This document shows positions 30,513 to 41,246 of a DNA stretch of 64,000 bases, one piece after another (the stretch's first letter is position 1; each line of letters starts with the position of its first letter). The stretch lies in contig NZ_JAODIM010000039.1 in NCBI RefSeq assembly GCF_025527015.1, positions 62,001 through 126,000 of the forward strand. Direction: 5' to 3'. The translations under genes were made by a program, and so were the position numbers. Source of the stretch: Winslowiella arboricola. Its GTDB lineage: Bacteria; Pseudomonadota; Gammaproteobacteria; Enterobacterales; Enterobacteriaceae. The notes beneath the pieces are model-generated. The model worked only from the letters and a program-made list of their open reading frames with translations. It made no database searches and was not told where the DNA came from.

Positions 30513-31088
30513 ATGATCCGAATTTCTGATTCTGCGCAAGAACACTTCGCAAAACTGCTGTCAAACCAGGAAGATGGCACCCAAATTCGCGTATTCGTGA
30601 TTAATCCGGGTACGCCAACCGCCGAGTGCGGCGTTTCTTACTGTCCACCCGATGCAGTAGAAGCGACCGATACCGAACTGAAGTTTGAAAAGCTGTCAGC
30701 TTTTGTTGATGAGCTGAGCGCGCCCTATCTGGCTGACGCTGAAATCGACTTTGTCACCGATAACCTGGGTTCGCAGCTGACGCTGAAAGCCCCTAACGCC
30801 AAAATGCGTAAAGTCTCTGATGATGCGCCACTGATTGAGCGCGTTGAGTATCAGTTGCAGGCGCAGATTAACCCACAGCTGGCTGGTCACGGCGGTAAAG
30901 TATCGCTGATGGAGATCACTGACGAAGGTTACGCCATTCTGCAGTTTGGCGGCGGCTGTAACGGCTGTTCAATGGTCGATGTGACGCTGAAAGAAGGCAT
31001 CGAGAAAGAGCTGTTGCAGACTTTCCCGGAACTGAAAGGCGTGCGCGATCTGACCGAGCACCAGCGTGGCGAACACTCTTACTATTAA
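30513..31088 (+). CDS. nfuA: Fe-S biogenesis protein NfuA
   Basis: 191 aa, E. coli length. N-terminal degenerate A-type domain ([15 protein letters not shown]; it keeps SYCPPDAV instead of the A-type Cys ligands) and C-terminal NifU-like domain with the Cxx[12 protein letters not shown] that holds a 4Fe-4S cluster between two monomers. It delivers clusters to apo-proteins under oxidative stress or iron shortage. In E. coli gntT follows; here the convergent malQ does, across three hairpin repeats. Confidence 0.97.
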   Translation: MIRISDSAQEHFAKLLSNQEDGTQIRVFVINPGTPTAECGVSYCPPDAVEATDTELKFEKLSAFVDELSAPYLADAEIDFVTDNLGSQLTLKAPNAKMRKVSDDAPLIERVEYQLQAQINPQLAGHGGKVSLMEITDEGYAILQFGGGCNGCSMVDVTLKEGIEKELLQTFPELKGVRDLTEHQRGEHSYY

Positions 31089-31102
31089 GTACCTTGTCAG
31101 AT

Positions 31103-31208
31103 GGGCGGCGATAACGCCGCCCCTATGACACCTTGACTGTAGGGGCGGCGTTATCGCCGCCCGTTCCGATGATTTTCCCGATCATGATGACGGCGTTATC
31201 GCCGCCCG
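31103..31208. repeat. Three-part REP-like cluster, nfuA/malQ junction
   Basis: Unit a (31103-31124) GGGCGGCG-ATAA-CGCCGCCC then CTAT; unit b (31139-31164) GTAG + GGGCGGCG-TTAT-CGCCGCCC; unit c (31187-31208) ATGACGGCG-TTAT-CGCCGCCC, lacking GTAGGGG. Order and spacing match the clusters at 38903-39017 and 42765-42870. The malQ reading frame ends inside unit c. Confidence 0.9.
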
Positions 31209-33292
31209 TTCCGCTGATTTCCCACTGATCTCCGACGCCTGTCAATATCCTTCAGCAGACGATTAACGTAATCATCGGCAAATATCTCCTCCAGTGTTTT
31301 ACTCAGCTTGCGTCGCCAGTTGGGGTACTGATCGGTGGTTCCCGGTACATTGACCGGTTTCTCCATATCCAGCCAGTCTTCCGGCTGTAATCCCAGCAAG
31401 GCACTGCCGCTGTCGGCAATAAAACGCTGCATGCCGCGATTCAGCTCCGGCGTCATCGCCATCTTTTGCGCCCGTTTAGCGGTGCGTTGCGGCACGCAGC
31501 GATACTGGTGCAACGCATTTAGTAACGCCTGACGCTGCTGCTGCCGCTGTTGATGCAGACTACGCAGAATCACCTTATCGGGATACAAGCCCAGGGTTTC
31601 ACCCAGCGTTAAATCCCCAGCGCTCCAGAAACCACGCAACGTCGGTAAATCATGGGTGGTGGCGCTGGCCATCGACTGGCGTGGCCAGTCGGCAGGTGCG
31701 CGGTAGCGATCGGCGGATTCCTGTTCGAAATAGAGCACTTTCCACGAATAGACGCCGCTGTCGCGCAGCTTACCGATAATTTCCACCGGCACAGTACCGA
31801 GATCCTCGCCAATCACCATGCACTGGTTACGCTGGCTCTCCAGCGCCAGAATCGCCATCAGATCCTCTACCGGATAGTAAACATAAGCACCGTGATCGGC
31901 AGTTTCACCATAGGGGATCCACCATAAGCGCAGCATCGACATCACATGGTCGATACGTAACGCACCACAGCTGGCCATATTCGCGCGTAGCAGGTCGATA
32001 AACGGCTGATAGCCGCGCGCCGCCATCACATGCGGGTCCATCGGCGGCAGTCCCCAGTTTTGCCCCAGCGGCCCTAAAATATCCGGCGGCGCGCCGACCG
32101 AGGCCTGCAGGCAATAGAGCTCACGATCGCACCAGGTTTCCGCCCCACCCTCGGCAACGCCGACCGCCAGATCGCGATACAACCCAACCGGCATCTTACG
32201 CTGCTGGCTCTGCTGCCAGCACTCATCAAACTGACGGTTCGCCAGCCACTGCAACCACAGCCAGAAACGCACTTCCTGCTGATTTTTCTGGCAAAAAGTC
32301 TGCACCGCCGCATTATCAGCATGCTGATAAGCCTCCGGCCATACTGGCCAGCCCCAGCGCGTGGCATCTTCTTTGAGCATCGCGCCATGCATCGCATCGT
32401 AAGCCGCCTGCGAAAACAGGCTGCCACCGCCCTGAGTAATAAAACGCTCGAAATGGTCACGGGTTTTATCCTGCTTATCACGCCGGCAGAACTGCTGCCA
32501 TGCCAGACGCAGGGCGGCAATCTTTAAATCACTGACCGTCTGATAATCGACCCACTCACTGTTGCGCGCTTTGCTTAGCGCCTGTTGCGTGGCGCTTTGC
32601 TGCCACCAGCGTTGTGCCTCCGGGCTGTCGCGGAAGTCCGGTACGCGCGCCACATCGATATAAATCACATTCAGCCAGCGTCGCGAAGAAGGGCTGTAGG
32701 GACTGGCGCTTTCGGGATTCGCCGGATAGAGCGAGTGAACCGGATTGAGGCCAATAAACGCGCCGCCGCGATCGGCAATCTGATCCAGCATCTTATGCAG
32801 ATCGCCAAAATCACCGATGCCCCAGTTGCGCTCTGAGCGCACGGTGTACAACTGCACGCAGGCGCCCCATAGTTTTTTGCCTTCACGCAGTGCAGCCGGT
32901 TCGAAACAGCGCTTTGGCGCGACAATAATGCGGCAGGGCCACTGCTGCTTATTCTGCGTCAGCGTCAGCTGGTGATAGCCGGGCGCCAGACGCGGCGGTA
33001 GCGCCAGCACCTCACCGCCATTCACCTCGCCCTGATACTGCCTGCCGCTCTCCGCCTGCAGATGCCAGCGAAACTGTCCTTTACCACCAACCGGCAGGTT
33101 CAGCTTACGCGTGCCGCTAAATACCTTCGCAGCGGGCAGCGGCGCAGCGCTGACCGGCTTTGGATTACCCATCGCCGCCAGCAGACGCTGTTTAGTCTCT
33201 GGCGCAATCGCTTCTGGCTGACCTTTGGCATTAATATAACTGGCGGCAATACCGGCCGCGGTCGCGGCCTTATCGAGTTGTTTTAAATCCAT
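31196..33292 (-). CDS. malQ: 4-alpha-glucanotransferase (amylomaltase)
   Basis: 698 aa GH77 enzyme that transfers maltodextrinyl units between maltodextrins and releases glucose. N-terminal MalQ-specific domain, then the GH77 barrel with the nucleophile Asp in LRIDHVMSMLRLWWIPYG, acid/base Glu in VIGEDLGTVP, and YSWKVLYFEQE, SATTHDLPTLRGFW. It follows malP with a 1-base overlap (TAATG), so the two are coupled. The last codons (AAC GGG CGG CGA TAA, giving NGRR) are read from a REP-like hairpin. Confidence 0.97.
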   Translation of the reverse strand: MDLKQLDKAATAAGIAASYINAKGQPEAIAPETKQRLLAAMGNPKPVSAAPLPAAKVFSGTRKLNLPVGGKGQFRWHLQAESGRQYQGEVNGGEVLALPPRLAPGYHQLTLTQNKQQWPCRIIVAPKRCFEPAALREGKKLWGACVQLYTVRSERNWGIGDFGDLHKMLDQIADRGGAFIGLNPVHSLYPANPESASPYSPSSRRWLNVIYIDVARVPDFRDSPEAQRWWQQSATQQALSKARNSEWVDYQTVSDLKIAALRLAWQQFCRRDKQDKTRDHFERFITQGGGSLFSQAAYDAMHGAMLKEDATRWGWPVWPEAYQHADNAAVQTFCQKNQQEVRFWLWLQWLANRQFDECWQQSQQRKMPVGLYRDLAVGVAEGGAETWCDRELYCLQASVGAPPDILGPLGQNWGLPPMDPHVMAARGYQPFIDLLRANMASCGALRIDHVMSMLRLWWIPYGETADHGAYVYYPVEDLMAILALESQRNQCMVIGEDLGTVPVEIIGKLRDSGVYSWKVLYFEQESADRYRAPADWPRQSMASATTHDLPTLRGFWSAGDLTLGETLGLYPDKVILRSLHQQRQQQRQALLNALHQYRCVPQRTAKRAQKMAMTPELNRGMQRFIADSGSALLGLQPEDWLDMEKPVNVPGTTDQYPNWRRKLSKTLEEIFADDYVNRLLKDIDRRRRSVGNQRNGRR

Positions 33293-35700
33293 TATCCCTG
33301 CCTTTTCGCCTGCCAGATTCGTGTCTGATAATCCCTGATGGAACGATCAGAGCTAAACATGCCGGTACGCGCCGTATTCAGGATGGCGGTACGTGTCCAG
33401 GCTTCCTGATCGCGCCACAGCGCTTCAACCCGCTGCTGCGCTGCGCAGTATTCAGCAAAGTCCGCCAGCACCAGCCAGGGATCGCCGCCTTTGGTCAGAC
33501 TGTGCATCATCATATCGAAAGCATGCTTGTCGCCATGGCTGAAGAAGCCGTTTTCCAGCTCTTTTAGCAGATTGTTCAGATGCTTATCTTTTTTACGCAG
33601 CTTTAGCGGATCGTAGCCTTTCGCTTTCAGCGCTTTTACCTGGTCGACGCTATTGCCGAAGATAAAAATATTCTCTTCACCAACCTGCTCGGCAATTTCG
33701 ACATTAGCGCCATCCAGCGTGCCGATCGTCAGTGCGCCATTCAGCGCCAGCTTCATATTGCCGGTTCCCGAAGCTTCATAACCAGCGGTAGAGATCTGCT
33801 CAGAGAGATCCGCTGCCGGGATCATCAGCTCGGCGGCAGTAATACGGTAATCGGGGATAAACACCACTTTCAGACGATCGCCGACCAGTGGATCGTTATT
33901 GATCTTCTCAGCGACCTTATTAATCGCATAAATAATATTTTTCGCCAGATAGTAGCCAGGCGCGGCTTTAGCGCCGAACAGAAAGACGCGCGGCACGCTG
34001 TCCAGCTGCGGATTGTCGCGCAGCTGACGGTAACAGTGCAGGATATGCAGCAGGCCAAGGTGCTGACGTTTATATTCATGCAGCCGTTTGATCTGAATAT
34101 CAAACATCGCCTGCGGATTGACCGTAATGCCGGTTAAGTGATGGATATAGTTTGCCAGCCGCACCTTGTTGTCATGCTTAATCTGGCGATAACGCTGGCG
34201 AAACGCGGCATTATCCGCCTGCGGCTCCAGTGCTTTTAATGCATCGAGATTGTTGGCCCACTCAACCTTTAGCGTCTCATCAATCAGCCCCGCCAGCGCC
34301 GGGTTACACTGCTTCAGCCAGCGACGTGGCGTAATGCCGTTGGTGACATTATGAAATTTATGCGGCCACAGCTGGTAATACTCCGGGAACAGATCCTTCA
34401 CCACCAGCGCGGAGTGCAGCGCCGCCACGCCGTTCACCGCAAAGCCGCTAACCACACACAGATTGGCCATGCGCAGCTGTTTATCATGCAGCACCGCCAG
34501 CTTTGCCCACACCGCTTTATCGCCCGGCCACTGTTTATCCACCAGCTTTTTAAAGCGTTTATTAATCTCCTGGATAATCAACAGGTGACGCGGCAGCAGG
34601 CTGCGCACCAGCTTCTCATCCCAGCGCTCCAGCGCTTCCGGCATTAGCGTGTGGTTGGTATAAGCGAACACTTTACTGGTAATCGCCCAGGCCGCGTCCC
34701 ACTCCAGCTGATGTTCGTCGAGCAGCACGCGCAGCATTTCGGGAATAGCGATCGTCGGATGGGTATCATTCAGCTGGATCACTTCGTAATCCGCCAGTTC
34801 GGCGATTTTACGCCCCGCCAGATGGTGACGACGCAAAATATCGGCCACCGAGCAGGCGCACTGGAAGTATTGCTGCATCAGGCGCAGGCGCTTGCCTTCC
34901 TGATGATTATCATTGGGATACAGCACTTTGGTCAGTTTAGCGGCATCAATACCCTGCTGCTCCGCCTGCAAAAACTTGCCGTCATTAAACAACGTCAGGT
35001 TAAACGGATGACGATGAGTGGCCTGCCACAGCCGCAGCGGTTGCGCCACGCCGTTGCGATAGCCAATTACCGGCAGATCCCAGGCTTCGCCGCGCATCAC
35101 AAATGCGGGCGTCCAGAGTGTGTGACCGTTTTCGTCACGCGTCACTTTTCCGCCGAGCGGCACATCCACATCCAGCGCGGTATTATGGCGAAACCATGGA
35201 TAACAGTGGCGCTGCCAGTCATCCGGCGCTTCCTGCTGCTGGCCATCATCAAACGACTGACGAAACAGACCGTACTGATAATTAAGGCCGTAGCCGGTGG
35301 CGGATTGCCCGACGGTCGCCATCGAATCGAGGAAACAGGCCGCCAGACGCCCGAGTCCGCCGTTACCTAATGCCGGATCGACCTCCTCCTCCAGTAGCTC
35401 GCTGAGGCTGACCTGCTGCTCTGCCAGCAGCGCCTGTACCTCGTTATACCAGCCGAGGTTAAGCAGATTATTGCCAGTCAGACGGCCAATCAGAAACTCC
35501 ATCGAAATATAGTTAACGTGACGCTGCTTTTTTGTCGCTGGCGCCAGCGGTTGCGCCGCCAGCAGTTCGGCCAGCGCACCGCTGACCGCGTGCCACCATT
35601 GATGTTGATTCATTTCCTGCGCGGCGTGCAGACCTGCCTGTTGCCACTGACGAGTAAGCGCTGCCTCAAAACGTGCCTTATTAAATTTTTGCTGCGACAT
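33292..35700 (-). CDS. malP: Maltodextrin phosphorylase
   Basis: 802 aa (E. coli 797). PLP-dependent GT35 phosphorylase that cuts glucose 1-phosphate from maltodextrins. Conserved [22 protein letters not shown] near residue 60, [20 protein letters not shown], and the PLP-lysine region [20 protein letters not shown] near residue 640. Start chosen at [15 protein letters not shown] with GGAAGAG just upstream; eleven open codons before it are not conserved. It leads the malPQ operon, divergent from malT. Confidence 0.97.
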   Translation of the reverse strand: MSQQKFNKARFEAALTRQWQQAGLHAAQEMNQHQWWHAVSGALAELLAAQPLAPATKKQRHVNYISMEFLIGRLTGNNLLNLGWYNEVQALLAEQQVSLSELLEEEVDPALGNGGLGRLAACFLDSMATVGQSATGYGLNYQYGLFRQSFDDGQQQEAPDDWQRHCYPWFRHNTALDVDVPLGGKVTRDENGHTLWTPAFVMRGEAWDLPVIGYRNGVAQPLRLWQATHRHPFNLTLFNDGKFLQAEQQGIDAAKLTKVLYPNDNHQEGKRLRLMQQYFQCACSVADILRRHHLAGRKIAELADYEVIQLNDTHPTIAIPEMLRVLLDEHQLEWDAAWAITSKVFAYTNHTLMPEALERWDEKLVRSLLPRHLLIIQEINKRFKKLVDKQWPGDKAVWAKLAVLHDKQLRMANLCVVSGFAVNGVAALHSALVVKDLFPEYYQLWPHKFHNVTNGITPRRWLKQCNPALAGLIDETLKVEWANNLDALKALEPQADNAAFRQRYRQIKHDNKVRLANYIHHLTGITVNPQAMFDIQIKRLHEYKRQHLGLLHILHCYRQLRDNPQLDSVPRVFLFGAKAAPGYYLAKNIIYAINKVAEKINNDPLVGDRLKVVFIPDYRITAAELMIPAADLSEQISTAGYEASGTGNMKLALNGALTIGTLDGANVEIAEQVGEENIFIFGNSVDQVKALKAKGYDPLKLRKKDKHLNNLLKELENGFFSHGDKHAFDMMMHSLTKGGDPWLVLADFAEYCAAQQRVEALWRDQEAWTRTAILNTARTGMFSSDRSIRDYQTRIWQAKRQG

Positions 35701-36185
35701 AAATCTCTTCCGGTAAGTGAATAGTTTCGCCAAAAATTGATGCGCACATGCTGACGGTTGCGGCTTCGCGCAGCATCATCCTGTCAGAGGCTCAGACGGG
35801 GATGAGTGGCAGGGCGTAGGCGGAAATGTGATCGCCAGCACTCTTATTTAAGACGGTAATGCGCAAAAAAGCGCCTTGCCTGAGCGATTCGGTAAAAAAA
35901 AAATACCTATCGCCAGCGCCGGCATTCGTGATCTCTGCCGCTTGAATTTTTCAGCTTCACGTTAAGGAAGTGTGATGAGGTGCAACATAATGAATTCTCA
36001 TCAGGATCTGACCTTGCATTAGTGGTGCATCTGACTAAATGTATTTAATTACACGCCCTAAAATAATTCTGTTTATTTCGATCCATGTCATTTTTAGCCG
36101 GGTATTTCCTGTTGCAGCAAGGCGGCAATCTTACGCACCTGCAACTGGCAAGATGAAGGCTAAATCACACAGTGAAGTGTAAGCC
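35701..36185. promoter_or_regulatory. Divergent malP-malT control region
   Basis: 485 bp with no gene. The near-consensus MalT box is described separately. On the malT side TGTGATGAGGTGCAAC (about 35971-35986) keeps one good CRP half-site (TGTGA) and a poor second half; malT is CRP-activated in E. coli, so this is a weak candidate. A run of nine A at 35895-35903 is also present. Confidence 0.6.
35798..35807 (+). promoter_or_regulatory. Candidate MalT box upstream of malP
   Basis: GGGGATGAGT matches 9 of 10 positions of the MalT-binding consensus GGGGA(T/G)GAGG and lies about 100 bp upstream of the malP start. A weaker, opposed partner (CAGGATGATG on the other strand would be 7 of 10) sits close by at about 35772-35784. 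MalT activates malPQ on binding maltotriose and ATP. Confidence 0.55.
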
Positions 36186-38930
36186 ATGCTAATACCATCG
36201 AAACTCAGCCGCCCATCGCGGCTTCAGAACATCATTGTTCGGGAACGTTTGATTGCAAGGCTCACGAACATTAATCTCTATCGGCTGGCGCTGGTAACCA
36301 GCCCGGCTGGCTATGGCAAAACTACGCTGGTGGCGCAATGGGCCAGCAGTCAGGATAATCTCGGCTGGTTCTCACTGGACGAAAGTGATAACTATCCTGA
36401 GCGCTTTGCCAGCTACTTTATGGCTGCTATTCAGCAGGCCAGCGGTGGCTACTGCCTGCGCAGCGAAGCGATGGTGCAGAAGCGTCAATACGCCAATCTC
36501 AGCGCCCTGTTCTCCCAGCTGTTTGTTGAGCTGTCAGAGTGGAACCGTCCGCTGTCGCTGGTGATTGATGACTACCATCTGCTGACCAACAACGCCATTC
36601 ATCAGGCGATGCGCTTCTTTATCCGCCATCAGCCGGACAATCTGACGCTGGTGATCCTGTCGCGCAACCTGCCTTCGCTGGGCATTGCCAATCTGCGGGT
36701 GCGCGATCAGCTGCTGGAAATTAACAGTCAGTCGCTGGCATTTACCCATGACGAAGCAAAACAGTTTTTTGACTGCCGCCTGCAACAGCCGATCGACGCC
36801 AGTCACTCGCAGCGCCTGTGCGATGAAGTGGCCGGGTGGGCGACCGCGCTGCAACTGATCGTGTTGTCAGAACGCCAGTCCAATACGCCAACCCATCAGG
36901 CGGCACAGCGTCTGGCCGGGATCAATGCCAGCCATCTGGCCGATTATCTGGTCGATGAGGTGCTCGACTGCGTCGATGATGTCACGCGTAATTTCCTGCT
37001 GCGCAGCTCGGTGCTGCGTTCAATGAATGACGCGCTGATTTCACGCATCACCGGTGAAGAGAATGGCCAGCAACGTCTGGAAGAGACCGAGCGTCAGGGG
37101 CTGTTTCTGCAGCGGATGGATGACAGCGGCCAGTGGTTTAATTTCCATCCGCTGTTTGCCAGCTTCCTGCGTCAACGTTGTCAGTGGGAACTGGGCAGCG
37201 ATCTGCATCAGCTGCATCACGCCGCAGCGGAAGGCTGGATGGCGCAGGGTTTTGCCGGTGAGGCGATTCACCATGCACTGGCCGCGCAGGATAAGCTGCT
37301 GTTGCGCGATATTTTGCTGCGTCACGCCTGGTCGCTGTTTAATCACAGCGAGCTGGCGCTGCTGGAAGAGGGGCTGAAAGCGCTGCCGTGGCAGCTATTG
37401 GTGCAAAACCCACGACTGATTCTGTTGCAGGCCTGGCTGGCGCAGAGCCAGCACCGCTATAGCGAAGTCAATCTGCTGCTGGCACGCGCTGAGCAGGAGA
37501 TGGCGATGCAACAGGTGGCGATTGATGCCGGGCTGAGCGCTGAGTTTGATGCGCTGCGTGCGCAGGTGGCAATCAATGCCGGTAAACCTGATGAGGCGGA
37601 GCAGCTGGCCAATCAGGCGCTGAAGATCCTGCCGATAGCCAACTATTACAGCCGTATTGTCGCCACCTCGGTCAAAGGTGAAGTGCTGCACTGCAAGGGG
37701 GAACTTAGCCAGGCGCTGGCGATGATGCAGCAAACCGATCAGATGGCGCGCCAGCATGATATCTGCCACTACGTGCTCTGGGCGCTGTTGCAGCAAAGCG
37801 AGATCCTGATAGCGCAGGGTTATCTGCAAACCGCGTGGGAAACCCAGCAGAAAGCGTTTGAGCTGATTGCCGCCGAGGGGCTGGAGCAGCTGCCGATGCA
37901 TGAGTTTTTGCTGCGCATTCGCTCACAGCTGCTCTGGTCGTGGTCACATCTCGATGAAGCGGAAGCGGCGGCGCGTAAGGGGCTGGAGGTACTGGCTAAC
38001 TTCCAGCCGCAGCAGCAGCTGCAGTGTCTGGCAATGCTGGCGAAATGCGCGCTGGCGCGCGGTGATATGGATAACGCCCGCCGCCATCTCAATCGCTGCG
38101 AAAACTTACTGAGTAACGGCCAGTATCACAGCGACTGGGTCACTAACGCGGATAAACCACGGGTGATTTACTGGCAGATGACCGGCGATAAAGTGGCGGC
38201 GGCCAACTGGCTGCGTCTGACACCAAAACCGGCGGATGCCGATAACCACTTTCTGCAAGGCCAGTGGCGTAATATCGCGCGCGCGCAAATTCTGCTGGGG
38301 CAATATGATGAAGCGGAGGTGGTGCTGGATGAGCTTAATGAAAATGCGCGCCGCCTGCGCTTAATCAGCGATCTTAATCGCAATCTGCTACTCAGCAACG
38401 CCCTTTACTGGCAGACCGACCGTAAAAGTGAGGCGCAGAAAGCGCTGATTGAGTCGCTGACGCTGGCGAATCGCACCGGCTTTGTCAGCCATTTTGTTAT
38501 CGAAGGTGAAGCGATGGCGCAGCAGCTGCGTCAGCTGCTGCAACTGAATTCGCTGCCGGAAATGGAACAGCGTCGTGGTCAGCGTATTCTGCGCGATATC
38601 AATCAGCATCACCGGCATAAATTCGCTCATTTCGATGAAACCTTTGTCACCCGTCTGCTGACCCATCCGCAGGTGCCGGAACTGATTCGCACCAGTCCGT
38701 TAACCCAGCGCGAATGGCAGGTGCTGGGACTGATTTACTCCGGTTACAGCAACGATCAAATCGCCGGGGAGCTGGATGTGGCGCCAACCACCATTAAAAC
38801 CCATATCCGTAATCTGTATCAGAAGCTCGGCGTGCTGCACCGTCAGGAAGCGGTACAGCAGGCGCAGCAGCTGCTGCATTTAATGGGGCTGGGTGTCAAT
38901 ATGGCCGGCGAGAACGCCGCACCGACATAA
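36186..38930 (+). CDS. malT: Maltose regulon activator MalT
   Basis: 914 aa (E. coli 901). STAND-type ATPase activator. Walker [15 protein letters not shown] near residue 38, Walker [12 protein letters not shown], a central TPR-like sensor region that binds maltotriose, and a C-terminal LuxR-type helix-turn-helix ([39 protein letters not shown]). After the usual [10 protein letters not shown] end the frame runs on into a REP-like hairpin and adds [10 protein letters not shown] before TAA. It is transcribed away from its target malPQ. Other mal genes (malEFGK, lamB) are not in the window. Confidence 0.97.
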   Translation: MLIPSKLSRPSRLQNIIVRERLIARLTNINLYRLALVTSPAGYGKTTLVAQWASSQDNLGWFSLDESDNYPERFASYFMAAIQQASGGYCLRSEAMVQKRQYANLSALFSQLFVELSEWNRPLSLVIDDYHLLTNNAIHQAMRFFIRHQPDNLTLVILSRNLPSLGIANLRVRDQLLEINSQSLAFTHDEAKQFFDCRLQQPIDASHSQRLCDEVAGWATALQLIVLSERQSNTPTHQAAQRLAGINASHLADYLVDEVLDCVDDVTRNFLLRSSVLRSMNDALISRITGEENGQQRLEETERQGLFLQRMDDSGQWFNFHPLFASFLRQRCQWELGSDLHQLHHAAAEGWMAQGFAGEAIHHALAAQDKLLLRDILLRHAWSLFNHSELALLEEGLKALPWQLLVQNPRLILLQAWLAQSQHRYSEVNLLLARAEQEMAMQQVAIDAGLSAEFDALRAQVAINAGKPDEAEQLANQALKILPIANYYSRIVATSVKGEVLHCKGELSQALAMMQQTDQMARQHDICHYVLWALLQQSEILIAQGYLQTAWETQQKAFELIAAEGLEQLPMHEFLLRIRSQLLWSWSHLDEAEAAARKGLEVLANFQPQQQLQCLAMLAKCALARGDMDNARRHLNRCENLLSNGQYHSDWVTNADKPRVIYWQMTGDKVAAANWLRLTPKPADADNHFLQGQWRNIARAQILLGQYDEAEVVLDELNENARRLRLISDLNRNLLLSNALYWQTDRKSEAQKALIESLTLANRTGFVSHFVIEGEAMAQQLRQLLQLNSLPEMEQRRGQRILRDINQHHRHKFAHFDETFVTRLLTHPQVPELIRTSPLTQREWQVLGLIYSGYSNDQIAGELDVAPTTIKTHIRNLYQKLGVLHRQEAVQQAQQLLHLMGLGVNMAGENAAPT

Positions 38931-39017
38931 AAGACAACATAACCCGTAGGGGCGGCGTTCTCGCCGCCCGTCACAATGATTTCCACGATACATAATGACG
39001 GCGTTCCCGCCGCCCGC
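38903..39017. repeat. Three-part REP-like cluster, malT/glpR junction
   Basis: Unit a (38903-38926) GGCCGGCG-AGAA-CGCCGCACC, within the malT coding end; unit b (38946-38971) GTAG + GGGCGGCG-TTCT-CGCCGCCC; unit c (38995-39017) ATGACGGCG-TTCC-CGCCGCCC, ending 2 bp before the glpR stop. Same a-b-c order as at 31103 and 42765. Confidence 0.9.
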
Positions 39018-39019
39018 TA

Positions 39020-39778
39020 TCAGCACAGTTCCAGATGTACCTCATGCTGCTCAATCACTTTCATCACACCCGGCGGTGGCGGCTCGTCGGTATAGAGCTG
39101 ATCCACCAGGCTCATATTGCCGAGATTGACCATCGCATTCCGCCCGAACTTCGAGTGGTCCGCCACCAGGATCACACAGCGTGAGTTCTCAATAATCGCG
39201 CGCTTGGTACGCACCTCATGATAGTCAAACTCCAGCAGCGAGCCATCCATATCAATACCGCTGATGCCGAGAATGCCGTAATCAAGACGAAACTGGGAGA
39301 TAAAATCGAGGGTCGCTTCCCCCATAATGCCACCATCGCGGGTGCGCACTTCCCCCCCCGCCAGAATCAGCCGAAAGTCGGGTTTCGACATCAGTAGCAT
39401 GGCGACATTCAGATTATTGGTCACCACCCGCAGATTACTGTGATTCAGCAGCGCATGCGCCACCGCTTCCGGCGTGGTGCCGATATCAATAAACAGCGTG
39501 GCGCCATCGGGGATCTGGCTGGCTACGCGCTGGGCGATACGCGCCTTTTCCGCCGACCACATCATCTTACGGTCCTGCCAGGCAGTATTTTCCGAGCTGG
39601 AAGGCAGCGCCGCGCCACCATGATGGCGCTGTATTTTATTCTGATCGGCCAGATCGTTCAGATCACGGCGGATAGTTTGCGGGCTGACATCGAAATGTTC
39701 CACCAGCTCTTCGGTACTGACATACCCCTGACGACGGACCAGATCAATAATGGCGTCATGACGTTGCGTTTGCTTCAC
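39020..39778 (-). CDS. glpR: Glycerol-3-phosphate regulon repressor GlpR
   Basis: 252 aa DeoR-family repressor. N-terminal helix-turn-helix (MKQTQRHDAIIDLVRRQGYV, VSPQTIRRDLNDLADQNKI) and a C-terminal sugar-phosphate sensor domain with ATLFIDIGTTPEAVAHAL. Glycerol 3-phosphate relieves its repression of glpD and other glp genes. It ends the glpE-glpG-glpR run. A good GlpR operator is visible upstream of glpD. Confidence 0.97.
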   Translation of the reverse strand: MKQTQRHDAIIDLVRRQGYVSTEELVEHFDVSPQTIRRDLNDLADQNKIQRHHGGAALPSSSENTAWQDRKMMWSAEKARIAQRVASQIPDGATLFIDIGTTPEAVAHALLNHSNLRVVTNNLNVAMLLMSKPDFRLILAGGEVRTRDGGIMGEATLDFISQFRLDYGILGISGIDMDGSLLEFDYHEVRTKRAIIENSRCVILVADHSKFGRNAMVNLGNMSLVDQLYTDEPPPPGVMKVIEQHEVHLELC

Positions 39779-39801
39779 GAAAGTCTCCGAAGATTATGCA
39801 T

Positions 39802-40626
39802 TTATTTGCGTACCTGCCGTGTATCGACCAGCGCCATCGCCAGCCCGACCAGCAGGCCGGTAACGTGTGCCGCATTGGCAATCGCTAAACCAAAGGCGCC
39901 AAAGTAACCGATAACCAGCCACAGAATAGCGAAAGCCATCAGGCCGCGCTCAAGGAAAATGCCACTGTCGGGATCGCGCTCGCCACGCAGCCATGCATAT
40001 CCCATCAGGGCATACACCACGCCCGATAAGCCGCCAAACCACACACCGCTGTACTTCGCCTGCATCCAGCCACTGAGCAGCGCAGAAATCAGCGTTATCA
40101 CCACCAGCTTGCCGCTGCCAAGACGCTTCTCCACCGCACCGCCGAGATACCACCACCACATCACATTAAACACGATATGCAGCAGCGAGAAGTGCAGCAG
40201 CGCATGGCTGAACCAGCGCCACAGCTGGAAATATTGCCCTTCATCCGCTGGCCACGCCAGCCAGGACATCACGGTGCGATCGCCAACCAGCTGCATCAGA
40301 ATATAAATCGCCACACAGGCAATCATCACCGTCATGGTCAGCGGGCCAGCGCGCTCACGGATATTGGCCAGAATCGAGCTGTGCTGGTAGCGCAGACCGC
40401 TGGAGGTATTACCCGATTCCCAGCTGGCGGCAAGATAACGCGGATGCGTTGGATCACGAACAAATTGCTGAAGTTCGTTTTCGACCAGCTCCGCTTTCGC
40501 TTCATCATCCAGCAGCAGCGTATAAGTCTCGCCTGACTCAATGCGCAGGGTTACGCCGCGCGTCGCCATATAATCCACAAAGGCCTGAGCCAGACGCGGA
40601 TTGTTAAAATGAGTAATACGCATCAT
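39802..40626 (-). CDS. glpG: Rhomboid intramembrane serine protease GlpG
   Basis: 274 aa (E. coli 276). Cytoplasmic N-terminal domain followed by six membrane helices. The catalytic Ser lies in [15 protein letters not shown] and the His in [15 protein letters not shown]; the L1 loop and the structural motif [18 protein letters not shown] are conserved. It cleaves transmembrane substrates within the inner membrane. It is located between glpE and glpR, 23 bp before glpR. Confidence 0.96.
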   Translation of the reverse strand: MMRITHFNNPRLAQAFVDYMATRGVTLRIESGETYTLLLDDEAKAELVENELQQFVRDPTHPRYLAASWESGNTSSGLRYQHSSILANIRERAGPLTMTVMIACVAIYILMQLVGDRTVMSWLAWPADEGQYFQLWRWFSHALLHFSLLHIVFNVMWWWYLGGAVEKRLGSGKLVVITLISALLSGWMQAKYSGVWFGGLSGVVYALMGYAWLRGERDPDSGIFLERGLMAFAILWLVIGYFGAFGLAIANAAHVTGLLVGLAMALVDTRQVRK

Positions 40627-40687
40627 ATCGGGTATCAGTCCCTGAACTTATCTGTATTAAGCGCCTTTCGGCAATTGATCGGCGCGT

Positions 40688-41008
40688 TTATGCCTCAACC
40701 TGCTGCGGGAACGCCGCGTGCCAGGCCTCAAAACCGCCATCGACGCTGTAAACCTGATCGAACCCCTGGGTAAGCAGATACTGCGCCGCGCTTTTACTGC
40801 TGATGCCGTGATAGCACATCACCAGTAACGGCGTGGCGGCATCGGTCTGCTGTAGCAGTGTTCCCAGTGAATCATTGGTGAGATGGAAAGCGCCAGTGGT
40901 ATGCGCGACAGCGAAGCTTTGCGGATCGCGGATATCAACCAGTAATGCGTTGCCTTGTGCCAGACGCTGTTCGGCCTGCTGCACGCTGATACATTCAAAT
41001 TGTTCCAT
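40688..41008 (-). CDS. glpE: Thiosulfate sulfurtransferase GlpE
   Basis: 106 aa single-domain rhodanese. The active-site Cys is in [19 protein letters not shown], near residue 65. It transfers sulfane sulfur from thiosulfate to cyanide or thioredoxin in vitro. First gene of glpEGR, divergent from glpD. Confidence 0.96.
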   Translation of the reverse strand: MEQFECISVQQAEQRLAQGNALLVDIRDPQSFAVAHTTGAFHLTNDSLGTLLQQTDAATPLLVMCYHGISSKSAAQYLLTQGFDQVYSVDGGFEAWHAAFPQQVEA

Positions 41009-41114
41009 GAGAGTTTCCAGTCAATAACCTTACTAATGGGCATATTGTAGCCTGAAGCGGGTCAGTAATAACCTGAATAAGACCAAGGTTAATGCCGTTT
41101 TATGTCGCAAATTA

Positions 41115-41130
41115 TGTTACCTGCATCACG
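41115..41130. promoter_or_regulatory. Candidate CRP site upstream of glpD
   Basis: TGTTA-CCTGCA-TCACG matches TGTGA-N6-TCACA at 8 of 10 core positions. It is about 55 bp upstream of a TATAAT at 41184-41189, suiting activation of glpD from an upstream CRP position, and it could also serve the divergent glpEGR. Confidence 0.5.
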
Positions 41131-41187
41131 CATAAATGTTTTTATTCCGTTAACACTGGCATCAATGTTGGTTTCCGATTAATATAA

Positions 41188-41205
41188 TGCTCGAAAACGA
41201 ACATA
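41188..41205. promoter_or_regulatory. GlpR operator at the glpD promoter
   Basis: ATGCTCG-AAAA-CGAACAT is a near-perfect inverted repeat of the GlpR type (TGTTCG/CGAACA). It overlaps the downstream edge of TATAAT (41184-41189). Two further GAACAT half-sites at 41218-41235 reach to the ribosome-binding site, suggesting several GlpR dimers. Confidence 0.75.
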
Positions 41206-41246
41206 ATTGAACTATTACGAACATCGCGAACATCGGAGGAGATGAC

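Noticed and set aside
27128..31208. An insertion sequence or transposon around the sugar phosphorylase
   Set aside because: The flanking GC-rich repeats are the same hairpins found all over the window; there is no transposase, terminal inverted repeat pair or visible target duplication.
34651..35370. A 239-codon plus-strand frame inside malP
   Set aside because: Antisense to the conserved malP reading frame; it has no start context and no family motif.
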